Assembly (NCBI RefSeq): GCF_048128805.1
Contig: NC_136013.1
Location: forward strand, 5,690,602 to 5,754,601
Source: Centroberyx gerrardi
Lineage: Eukaryota; Chordata; Actinopteri; Beryciformes; Berycidae
Length of the DNA stretch: 64,000 nucleotides
Direction: 5' to 3'
The notes under the pieces are model-generated. The model saw only the letters and a list, made by a program, of their open reading frames with translations. It did no database searches and was not told the origin of the DNA. Made by a program: the position numbers and the translations under genes. Of the stretch, positions 28,985 through 41,900 are shown in pieces. The first letter of the stretch is position 1. Each line of letters opens with the position of its first letter.

Positions 28985-31900
28985 AGAGAGGGAAGAGTTG
29001 GGTCTTGCTCTTACAGAGAAATGTTGACATATCCGTTGAGCAGACATTCCCGAAATTAGCCTCTTTCATCAGTCAGATTGCAGATCAGAACATGCTCACA
29101 GTTGGTCAACTATTACTAGACGGCATATAAATTTTTCAAAAGTGATTGATTTGCAAACCAAATATATACGCTCATATAGTGCCTGAGTAAATACATTGTC
29201 TGAACACCAGCCAGAGAGAGGGGGGAAAAAAATGAACAGGCACGTCTGAGAATTTGCTGTGATGTCATGCCCATGTCTGAGGGTGATAGGGTGAAATCAG
29301 CAGACTGTGTGACACAAAAAATGATGTAGGAGAGTCTAACCCCAGGAGGATTATAGTTTGACTGATTGTGTTATTCTCCTCTGTTATTTAGCCTATGATA
29401 AGAATGTGTGCAAACTGAAATCTTGATGCTTTAAAGGCAGAGACTGCAAGAAATATAAGCTGAGGAGAGAGAGAAAAAAAAGCCAGTGTTCGAAGGCCGC
29501 TTGGCAATTGAAAGGAGGTATAAATGTCAATGTTGTCAGAGAAAGCCAGAAAGGGATTGCAGAAAAATGCACATTATCCATAACATCTTAAGCAAAAGCA
29601 GAGGAGGGGAGCAGCGGTCTTTGAACCAAGACAGGTGAAGAGACCTTTATTTTGCTATAAATTGGTAGGTTTAATGGTAGGCTGAAGTTTTTATGCAGTT
29701 TTGTCTCAGTATTCAATCATTCAAGCTTCATGTGGAGAGCTTGGCTGGTGAGAACACTCAGCTGTGCCTCACCTTGTTTTTTCAGCTCTTCAAGTTGCTC
29801 CTCCTTCAGATCCAGCTGATCGGTGAGGCGAGATGCCGAGTCCAGAGCGGCGTTCGCTTCATCGAGGTTCATCTGACAGAGAGAGCATCCGTTATTACGG
29901 CTTTTATACAACAGCAATGTGAACTCTCTGAAGGGTTTTCATCAAGGCCCCATACACACATAAGAATAAATAGGATGAATTAGTGAGAGCGATAGTACTC
30001 CAGCTCCCTGGTTACAACATTTACCCTTTTTCATAATGCATGGCTAAGTGTGCTTCACAGGTTCATAAAGCACTGTTTAATACCTATGTGGCCATATTGT
30101 TTGGTTAGTTTTGTTTATTTGCACATTGATAAAACATAGAGGTGATGTGTCACATTAAAAACAGTGATAAAATAAAATGATAAAAATGCAGAAAGATATG
30201 CAATCAACATGTGCAGATTAGATATAAAAAACTACACATATACATTTGTACTAAAAAAAACAACTCACCCCAAATCCAACTGATTATGTACTGATTATAT
30301 AGCTTTTACATAGACTTATTATTAGTTATTACATATTACATAGACTGGAACTAAACAAGGTATGTAACGGCTATAAAATCAGCTAAATAATAGTTCCTAT
30401 GTGTTCACTTTGTGGCTTTGCTATTGACGACACATATCATCAATTACACAAATTACACAAAGCAAAGCAGAGTGAATGGACTCTCTGATGTGATGTTGAC
30501 TGGTGGTTTACCTGAAGGGCAGATGCTTTGTCTTCCAGCTTCTCAGCTTTCCTTCTCCACTCATCCTTCTCCCTCTTGTGCTTGTCGAGCTCCGCTGAGT
30601 ACATGGCTTTCTCTTCTGAAGGGGCAAGAGAGAAACACTAATTGTTATAGTTAATATTAAAGTTCAATGTCAAGAGTGCTCACATAAACTGAATCATCAC
30701 AATCACTAATGCTTGTTTTTAGGACTTGCATTGGTAAAATAGGGAAAATAGAGAAGACTCACTGCAAGAGATATGGTAAAAAAACACTTTTACCCCCATA
30801 AATATCTACATCTACTATAGACTGATAGGATCTGTATGCGAGAACTGAGCATGTAAAAGAATATACAAGCTGAAGCAGCCGACTCGCCTTGTTGGAACTG
30901 CTCTAGCACCATCTGCAGGTTGGAGAGCGACACCGCATACTGGTTGACCTGCTCCTGGGAGGTGCGGAGCTGGATAAGTGCGTCGTCCCTCTGCTTCACC
31001 ACGCCGCTCAGCTGCTCCTGTAAAGACTCCACCTGCATGCTGGCCTGTTGGCTGGAGGCGGCGGGCAGGCAAAAAGAAAAAAAAAAACACAGGAGGAATG
31101 AGATTAACAATCAAACAAATGACTTTTGATTTATTTTTTTTAAACTGCACTAGGCAACTTTGCACATTTGCTGCTCCAAGTGGCAGAGAGAGAGAGGTAA
31201 CTGGTCTGTGATAGCTTTATAACAAAGGAAACCAAAGGAACAAGGGAGACAAAAGATCTAACGTTCATGAGTCCAGCTTTCTCTGGACTGGAGTGCTCAC
31301 TTGCTGCAGTTTTGGATTTCGCTCTCAAGTTTCAATTCTTAATTTCCTCCAGAGATTTCCTGCCAGTAATCATACTCGACACCAGAATTTCTTTTGGGCA
31401 AATCGGGCAAATCTACAAGTCTCAATAAGTGGGGAGGGGGTGCGCTTCTCTATTAAGAGATAAGAGTAAGATAAGAGTATTTCTTACTTAAAATCTTGCC
31501 TAGTCAACGCATTTTTTATGGATATTTTTGGGGCATTTCTGCTTTTCTGCATTTTTTTTTGAAATGGCATTCCCACTGAGCCACCATAACACCTGTTTTA
31601 ATTCAAATCTACACATTATTGCCAATTTACTGTGGTGTGCAAAACCTGTACATTATCTGAAACACAAGGGAATTCAGTCTTGTGGTATCCTTGATTATTA
31701 CATTTCTAGTTAATGTGTTGACATAACATTTCAGCATCACAGCCAATATATAGACTGTAATTTTGGTTTCCGCTAACCTGGCATTCTCCACTGCGCTTGA
31801 GGAAGTGGCCAGCCTCTCGTCCAGCAGCGCCACCCTCCTGCGCAGCTCAGTCTCTCTGTCCTCAGCAGCGAGGGCTTCTCTCGTGTACGAGTCCTCGATC

Positions 31901-34900
31901 TCCAGGAGGTGATTACGCAACCTGTCCAGCTCCAGGTTGAGACGCTGCTCTTTATCCTTCACATGCTGCAGCTGGGGAGGGAACAGGAACACTGTTAGAT
32001 GTGTAAATCTGCAAGAATAGCGTAGCAATCTGGGTTCCTAAACAGTAATTCCATACTTTTTATAGACTTAAATTTCATCACGGGATTTGAAGATTTTGGT
32101 CAATATACAATATGATGTATGCCAACAGTGGCTGGGCAATATGGGAAGGCATTATCACTCTAGAGTTGAATATTCAACAACAAATATCACAATATATGAA
32201 CTGATAGTGGCTATCCAAATACATAAAATGTGAAATGATATGTGTATCAGAACAGATAATTATATTTTTATATATTTTTTCCGACCTTATGTACAATTCT
32301 CAAACATTTAAAAACCTGGAAATACTTGAATTAATCTTTCCTACTTTTTGAGACCTATGCAGAAAACCTGAGCAATTTGAAGCCTGTCTGTCTTGATACT
32401 ACCGTTAGCAAGGAACATGATACAATAAATAAAACGTAATTAAACCTAACCCTAACCTGGCTGTGTTTTACATGTATTTTTCATACTTTTACCCATGTAA
32501 AAACAAGTTGAAGTAGTTTCATAAGGGTAATAATTATCAAATGATAATCAAAACGAAGAGTAAATTGTGTTTTACTCAGTAACATGGGGTGAATACAATA
32601 AGAGTACTAAAAGTATACTAGAATGCTTTCACTTACACCAGTTTACATCCCTGTTTGAATTTGACTCAATACTTAGAATAGAATAAAATAGAATAGAATA
32701 GAATCTTTATTTCCTAAACTGAATTTGCTTTGCACATAAAGAAGCCCAACAGCGCACAAAAACAGATGCTAGTGAATATCATCTGTCCTCCTACCTCAGT
32801 CTGTACTGCAGTTGTCTCCATTTGCTTCTGTTTGAGAGCCAGCATCACCTGGTCCCTCTCATGCTGGAACGCCACGGCTTTGTCCTGCATGGACTTCATT
32901 TCATTCAGGAGCTGATTCAGCTCACCAGACTTTCCCTGTGTGACATTATCAACAGAGCAAATCATGAGTGTAACTATTTGAAGAATGCATCAAGAGAAAA
33001 AAAACAGGAATCCAGGGCAGAAATACATTTTTGCCAGTCTAAAATGTCATTTGGTGGACGTTTTTTCCCCCCTCATGTGCCTTAGTACCATGACTGCATA
33101 CATTTTTAGCATGGGTTGTCAAACCCCTAACCCTGAGAGTGTTGGTTCGTTACTCTACCCAATGAGCTATACAGCACATAAAGTGGTCCAATTACTGCTA
33201 AAAACTTTGACTAAAACACCCTTTTCTACTAAAATAATTCTAAATCTTTTTTCCTACTTAAATGATATTATGATATGATATGATATGAAGTTGCCAACTG
33301 ACCTGCTCTTTGTCCTTGAGCATCTTCTCCAAGGTGGCAGCCTTCTCGCTCATTGCGCTGAACTCAAATTCCTTCTCCCTGAGCAGGAGGGAAACCTGCA
33401 TGTTGGTTTCCTGCAGCGCTCGGAACTCGGACTCTTTCTCCCGCGAGCGCGCTGCCACCAGCTCGTTCTCCTCCTTCAACTTCCTCACATCCATCTCAAA
33501 GATCAGGGCGCGCTCTTTCAGGTTGGTCACGGCCTGCTTCAGCACCTCGTTGTCGTTCTCACGGTTACGCAGTGTCTCGCTGACGTGGCTTAGCTGGTCT
33601 CCTTTGGTTTTGATGAGCAAGTCCTTCTCCCTCACAGACCTCTGCAGCGCGTCCAGCCTCTCTCTGACCTGCCGGGCCTCCTCCGCCTGACCTCTCTGCT
33701 CGCTCTCCGAGGCAGACGCCGAGTTGGAGAGCCGGTGGTTGTTCTCCTGAAGAGTCCTGATCATGGTGTCCCGCTCAGCCAGCAGAGCTCGCAGCGACTG
33801 AAGCTCTCGCTGCAGGTTCTCATTGTTTACTGGTGCTGCCCCCTGGAGGCTCGGAGGCTCAGCTGTCAGAAGAGGCCCACTCGCCTGGGCAGCTACACCG
33901 ACTTCTGGAGTCTGCGTAACACTGTCCAGTTTACCCAGCAGAACATCCTTGGTGGTGCTGAGCTTGCTGATGGTCTGCTGGACCTGAGCGAGTTCCTGAC
34001 TCAGGCTCCCCAGCCTCCTTTCTTTCTGCTCGTAGCTCTGAATCAGTCGAGTGTAATCCACTGACAGCTTGGAACTGCAGTCGCTGTCGGCGGAGACCTG
34101 GCCCTGTAGTTTGATCAGCTCCTCCTGCAGCTGGGCTGACTCATGCTGCATGTTCTTGACCGTGGTGATCACCTGCTGCTTCCACTCCTCCATCTTCTTC
34201 ACCTGCTGTTTCAGAGTGTCCCTCTCCTGCAGCAGCTCCTCAAACTGGTTGCTGCTGACACCTCCTGAGCCAGGACCGCAGTCCCCTCCTGAGGACTGCA
34301 GGACGGCCACCAGGGTCTGGCACTTCTGGGTCAGAGCATCAATCTCGATGTCCTTCTCCCTGATGATGCGGGACAGGTTCTGGATGGTCTCCCTGAACAT
34401 CTCTTGGCTTCCTGAAGGATCGCTCATGTTGGAGAGGCGCTGGTTCTCCTGCTGGAGTTTCAGCAGGGCCGCCTCCTTCCCTGCCATGATATCCATGATA
34501 CGGTGGTAGTCAGAGCGAAGCTGGCTGTTCTCTCTGGTCTTTTCGTTCAGCACCGCCAGCACCTGCTCTCTCTCAACAGCGTAATTCTGCAGCTGTTGCT
34601 GGAGGAACAAGACATCTTGGCTGTGCCCGCCGCCTCCACCCATGGAGACTCTGGCATGAAGCGCCTGGATCTCCAGGTCCTTCTGCAGAACCATCTGGGA
34701 GAGTTTGCCCAGTTCGTCGCGAGACACCACCAACTGGTCCACCTGCTTGGCCAGGGAGAGGTTCTTCTCATTCAGCTGGCTGATCTCAGTCTCCTTCTCC
34801 TTGATGCCCCTCACCAGCCTTTCTATTTCTACCTTAGACAGGTCATGCTTCTCATTGCCGTTCTCCCCATTTAGAGACTGGGTTTTGTCTTCTTGCAGGA

Positions 34901-37900
34901 TGACCTCTCCCTGTACGGGCGGGGGGTCAGCATGGCCCTGGCGCTCACTGAGCCCATCCACTGTCTGCTGGAGACGGGCTATCTCTTCATCTCTGGCGTG
35001 GATAAGTCTGTCATAGTTGAGTGTGGTCTGCTCATGGCGAGCGTGGGCCTGTTCAAGCTCACTCTGCTGTGCCTGGAGGGATTGCTGGGAGTGGAAGAGA
35101 GAAGCCTGCTGTTCCTCCATGGTTGTCCTCAGGGTCTGGACCTCCTCTTCCAGAGCATCTCTGGAGGATTTGAGCTGGGTGATCTCTGTCTCCAGCTCTG
35201 TGATGATGTCCAGGGTCCTGGGCTCAGCCAGGGGCTGAGGTCTGCTCTGCTGGTCCCTGAGGCGATCAATCTCCTCTTTCAAGTGGCTGTTGTCTTCTTT
35301 CATACCTCCCAGCTGTTTGTCCTTATCCTCTAGTGCATGTCTGAGAGTTTCAGCTTCCTTGGTCACAACCGAAATACTGTTCTCCATCTCCTTCTGCAGG
35401 TCTGTGGCATTCTGTTTTAAAGTCTCCATAAAGGCATCCTTCTCCTGCAGCAGATCCGTCAGCTGCTTCTGCCCTGAAACTGTGATAGAGAGCATCTCAT
35501 TGGTGTCTCTGTGGTCAGACGCCATCTGCTCCATGTCTCTCTTCAGCTGGGCTATCTCCATGTCCTTCTCCTGGTTGAGTTTGACGGTGCGTTCATGCTC
35601 CATCTGTAAGGCCGAGGCGTCCATGGAGCGGGCACGGGTCAGCTCCTCGATGGTCTGCTGGTACTGTTTAGCCTGTTCTGCCAGAGTCCTCTCAGTCTGG
35701 CCCAGCTCTCCCTCCAGCTGACCTTTCTCCAGCTTCAGAGCCTCGATACGAGTGTCCTTTTCCAGCACCGTCCTGTTCAGAGATGCCTGGCCTTCCTTCA
35801 ACTGCCTGCTTAGTTCCTCCACTTTACCCACAGCCTGCTCGCTCTCTGCCTTCAACCTCCTGTTCTCCATCTTCATCTCGTAGTCCTCTGACATCACCTT
35901 CTCATGAGAGCTCCTCATCTCCACCAGCTCTCTCCTGAGGTCTGATAGCTCCGTCTCTTTCCCCACTAGCTCCTCTCTACTCCCCTGTGCCTCAGTTCTC
36001 CTCTCCCCTGCCTGAGTCAGCTGTGCTTTGGTGGCAGACAGCTGCTCCTCTCTTTCCTGTAGAGTCTTCTTCAGTTCTGAGATTTCTTTGCGTGCCACCC
36101 TGCTCTGGTCCTGTGCATGTCCTAGCTTATCTTTCAGCTCCTTTGCTGTGCTCTCCAGCTGCTGCTTGCCCATATGCAGTTCGTTCAGGGTGTAAGCGCT
36201 CTGGCTCAATTTCTCCTTCTGGGTCTCCAGCTCTTGCTGCAATGCCTTTTTCTGGTCTTTGGTCGTGTTGAGCTCTGTAGAGAGTCTTGTCACCTCCGCC
36301 TCGGCCTCCTTCAGCTGCCCAGAGAGCTGCTCCTTCACCGAGATCATATGCTAGAGACAAAAAAGGTAAAAACAAAACCCAAATGTAAAAGTGAATGACT
36401 AAGTGCAGCTAGTTTTACATTGTTGTGTTCAGCAGGGTTTCTACACATTTTCCATTAAAACTTCACTACATTTTCCACCTCAATTTGGTCAGTGTTGCTC
36501 AGTATATGTGTTGACAGTGTCTGTGCAATATAACTGTCAACTAGGCTATATCATGTGACAGCTGAACATTATTCCCCACAACAAATATAATGTGTGAAAT
36601 CACAGTGGGTCTACAAATACATAAAGTCATATGTGTATCGAAACATTTTTCCCTCCATATTTTTCAAGACCTTCCACACCTGCATGTGAACCTTGGGTCA
36701 AATTACAAGTCTATCAAATTAACAAACAAGGGAGGCCATGCTGGTCAGTCACACCTGTGTTGCTTCCTGGTTTTGCTGGTCCAGTTCCTCCAGCTCAGAC
36801 ATGATGGTGTCCCGTTCCTCCTCAGTGTCCCTCAGGGCCTTTTCTCTCCTCTCCAGCTCTGCCTTCAGCTCCTCCAGCTGCTCTGGTTCACTGGCCTCGG
36901 CTCCCTCGCTGCTGACTACTTGCTGCTCGGCCACTTTAAGTCTCTCTTGCATATCAAGCTGCGAAATAAAAACCAATAAAAATCAAAAATTACACTTTGC
37001 CACAATCCAACACGCCTCAGATTTCTAGGGAGTGTACTGTTTCACAACCCCTGATCTGTATTATCACATCAGCAAGACAACATAAGCTGGACACGCAAGT
37101 TTAATCACTCAATAGGGACTTGAACTGAGCCTCACACACGCTACTTTAAAGGATAGTTCAACTGCCACAGTTGGAACAAACCAATCAAATTAAAAAGGGC
37201 CTTGTGATGCTCTCAGGAATGTTAAACCAATATTTTACTTTAGTAGACCATGTTTACTTCTCACCATGAATACCTCCAGGAGAACATGAGCAGTCAAACT
37301 CAAACATTTGCTCCCCTGTGGATCTACTGTATATTCAACACTGGTTCTGGCTTTTCCTCTCCTCTCATTACCAATAATTGCATACATACAAAATGTACTT
37401 TGTGAAAATGGCCACCATAGACAGAAAAAAAAAGTATTATTAGGGTCCATATTGCCACAGTTCATGCTCTGTGTTAGAAGTGGCATTTTATATTTAAGCC
37501 TGCAAACAATATTTGCATTATAGCGGTATGAATACTAAAATGTGACAATAAAATAAAATATGATATGTTACCATAGCAGCCAATCTGAGAAACAAACCTT
37601 TTCTTGTTCCAGGATCTCCTTTTCTTGTCTCAACGTCCCAATAATGGTGTTCAGCTCTAAGATGTCTGCATGCTCAACTTCTTCCTTTGGTTCAGCCTGA
37701 ATTATGAAAAAAAAAGAATAAAGATATAAAACAAGGGGAAAATTTCATAAAGATTTACCACAGCATATAAATATGACATGATATATGGCATGTGTTCACA
37801 TTAATACTTGCCTCAGACAGACTTTTCAGTTTCTGAATTTCTTTTTCTGCAGCTGGAAAATAGAATTTTATGTTAATATGCTGGAAAAATATGGAGCGAA

Positions 37901-40900
37901 AAGACCTATAATAGTAGCCAATCAATGATAATATCCCGTTACTATGCAAGATTAATATGTGGTTACAACTATCAAAAGTATCACATTAAACAAGGAGGAT
38001 TATCAATAAATATATCAGCAACTGGTGTTCAGCACTTTGTAACTTTGTGAAATGCTATAAAAATAAAAATATTATTATTATTATTATTATAAAAGGAATA
38101 AAACAAACTAATAAACCATCAGCTACAATAAAGGGAAGACATGAACTGCTGGCGGCATTAAGGTCTGCTCGGCAGATGTGAAACAGCACATGACTACATA
38201 ACAGTATTCAACACTCCTCAAGATAAGACCGTATACCTGTAAGAGCTTTCCTCAGACCCTGGATCTCGTGCTCTAGCTGGGCCTTTTGCAGAGCCTTCCC
38301 CTCTTGCTCCTGCACTCGTGTCTGGAGCTCAGTAACGGAGGTCTGCAGACGCGTGTAGTTCTGCAGCAGCTCTCCGTTCTCTGCCTGGGCTTCATCCTTC
38401 TCCAGCTGCAGCGAGTCCTGCTTCCTCCGCGCCTCCTCCAGGCTGCCGGTGAGCTCTGCCTGCTGCTTCTCCCGCTGCTCTGCCGCTTCCTGAAGGGACT
38501 GTATGGTTTTCTGGAGATCAAGCAGCTTGGAGGAGTCCGATGGGGAACTGGCATGACCAATACCTGGAGAGGATGATTTGGAGTGTTGTGATCGAGTAGA
38601 AACATTCAGTCAGAGGAAGGACTTGCATTTGTCACAAATACAGAAAAGGAGATGGAGTAAAAACAAAGTATTGAAACAATCTGTATTTCATTCATTTATA
38701 TATATGTCATTTAGTGGATGGTTTATCCAAAGTGCCTTACAGTACCATGACTGCTTAAAATTTTGTTAAGGCTGGCCATCATGGGAATGATTGAGTCATC
38801 ATTGGTGTGAATGGGCATTGCACTGATGAAGGCCTAGAGTAGGCCGAAACGATTGCACTTTTGCACTTTATACAATAAATATGTCAAGAAGAATATGATA
38901 GAATATGATCTTGTGACGAATTTTGATTTGTGTGCAGGGCCTATGCATTCTTAAGCCTTGATTTAGCCATTCTTAATCAAAGTTACAATACAAAATTTCA
39001 AAGTGAAGCTCACCACTCTGTTCCTCCAGCTCCTCTATCCTCTCCTCATACTCTGCCAGCTCCTCTCGGTGTCGTCGGGTGATGTCGGCCATCTTCTGCC
39101 GCTGGGCGTCCTGCAGAGCAGCCAGCTCATGCTGGTGTTCATCCACCTCACGACTCATCTCCTCTCGCAGCTCCTGCTCCAAAGCAGCAATGACGTCAAG
39201 GTTTGAGTCTCAGTCTCATTATTATATTGTCTATGTGTGGTGTATTTACTGTGTATACAAGAGGTTAAAATTTGAGATTTTAAATTCCACTTTAAAATAG
39301 AATTTATACTGGCAATAACGACAGCTGTGAGACATATTGCCGTCGCTCAAACTCACCTTGATAGTCCTTTGAAGTTTGAGAATGTCACTCTGATCGCCAT
39401 TACCAGATCCTGCTGCTTTCGATGCCTGAAACAAAAAGATGAGTATGTGACCTCCCCAGATAGATGGAGTTTAACACATCAGAATAATTCAGACTGAAAT
39501 TAAAGAAACTTGTGATTGTCAAAACCTTCTGGCATCCAGTGCATTGTCCTATGTGGTAAAACTCATGCACCTGGTACCAAAAAAACGCTAAAACAAGTAG
39601 TAATTATTATTATCACTACCTGAGACATACGCCTCCAGTGGGACACCTCCGCCTCCAGACGCATGACTTCTGTCGACAGACGGTTGATCTCCTGCTGCGA
39701 CCAGATGACATCACTGAGGTCCATCTCGTCGCCATGGAAGCCCTGATGGGACCCCGAGGGGCGCGACAGGAATGAGGAAGCAGAAGAGGAGGTAGTGGTT
39801 GTGGAAGTAGTGGCAACAGGAAGCATGGCTGGGCCGACGGAGGCAGACTGGGCCGACTGCTGCAGCTTCTGGAATTCTTCATGAAGGCCGCTCTGCCGAG
39901 CTTTCAGGTGACTGATCTCCACCTGGGAAGACACAGACGAACCTTAGGTCACCTTTATACCTGGCGTTAACATGGGCGTCATATCCAGATTGTGTGTTGA
40001 CATGATTTAGCTGGTGCGCTTCCTGGTTGGATCTGTATTCTAGTTTACTACAGTTTAGGGCTGAACGATTTTGAAAAAATATCTAATTGCGATTATTTTG
40101 ACTGATATTGCAATTGCGATATGATTTGCGATATTAGAGGGAATGAAAATTTTTACATCATTATTCTCATTTTCATTGAAAAATGTATTAAAATGATTAT
40201 GGCGTGATTTTTGCGGGGATCTGTACCAAACAAAGATATTTCCTTAAGTCTGTAGAATATAATGTGTAGGCCAGGACATCTCTGCAGCACAACGATATTT
40301 AATTTAAAATGGTATTTTGACACACATTTCGCCTTTAACAAATATTGCGCCTCCTGCGATTTGAAAATTGCAGTAGGCCATATTGCGATTTAAATAAAAT
40401 TTCAATTAATTGTTCAGCCCTACTAGAGTTTAACTATTTGTGGCCAAATGTGTCTCTGGAGGTGGTTTAGGTGATTCTTCAGTGGGTGTTGACTGCATTT
40501 ATTCCTGAATTTAATTTGCTTTTTCTCTATTCAAATACAATCCGATCACCATGGATGCATATTATACCATGCATACCAGGTGTAAAGGGGTCTTAAGGCA
40601 AACTACACTACTAAACACTATAAACTCCCTTTCTGCTAACATCCAGGCAAGGTGTTTTTTTAATGTAGGTGTTTGCCCTAGTTCAATGACACAATAGAAA
40701 GTTACATTAGATCATGTGTATTGGTAAATGTCAGGGGAAATATTGCAACTTGTTTGGGCATGTGCTTATTCCAGATAGTGTCTGTCCAAAAAATAAATAA
40801 GTAAACTAAAAACAATAACAACAACAAAAAAATTGTCTCAGTGGCTCTTATTTGTTTACCTAGATCACACATGGTCATTCTAGGTTACAGGGATATGCTG

Positions 40901-41841
40901 TCTGGATGCTGGATGCTTTTAACTTTGCATTCCTTACTACAGGCTGCGGCAGTGTTGGCCACCTGGGAGTTTGAACCTATTCTACTCTTACAATCAATGG
41001 ATGAGTGTCAGCTAAATGCCCCAAATTGTAACTGTGAATGTCCGTACATCTTTCTGCTGCAGAAGGGATCTGTACTCTGCAGACTGCTGTTTAACCTGGA
41101 TCTCCGAGGCCTCCAGCTTCTCCTCCAGCTCTGCATTGAGCTTCTTTAATCTATCATACTGCAACAAAGAGAGAGAGAAGAGCAAAGAGTCAATCAATAA
41201 TAATGTGATTCCTGTAGGAAATTCTTTTTCCGCTTCATTTTTAGCAAGGTTGGCCCGGTAGGCATCAAACTTCTATTCCTGGTAGTGCTAGTGCCCTTGA
41301 GCTACACAGAATCTGCGTAGGGACTGGGATATAAACTATAAGTTGGGTTTTATATTTTTGTCTTTTGCACAGGATTTGAGTCAGTGAATGAATAATCTGA
41401 CCTCAGACTTCTGAGTAGTAAAGGCAGCCTCGACTTCTGTCAGCTTGGAATTGGACACCTGCAGTTCTGTGGCAGCATCTGTCGTTGGATGGAAAAAGAG
41501 AAATGAAGTAAATATCACAAATACAGGCAAGCAGAAATATACTCAGAATATTATGCACACTTGAAATTCCTTCACAAACAATTGTAATAATTGTAAAAAC
41601 AAGCACAAGGATAGCTACTGTAAATGTTTATTCCTTTTGAATTCATGGTCTTTGAGCTGATGCTAACAGAAAGACATATACCTACAATCTTTTTAATAGT
41701 TATTCTTATTTATAATAGCGTAGATGTTTCAATGCAAGGAATGGTTCACTTTGAGGAATATGGTATTCTTCAAGTTTATCTTCCATGACACAGCACATTC
41801 AAGAGATACAGACAGGCGACTGCATTTTTTTTTTCCTTCCC

Positions 41842-41900
<59 letters not shown>

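Noticed and set aside
33285-36271. Several plus-strand open frames of 90-146 codons opposite the giant trip11 exon
   Set aside because: They are antisense shadows of the coding strand: leucine/serine-rich complements of coiled-coil codons, with no recognisable domain, and they break up where the exon ends.
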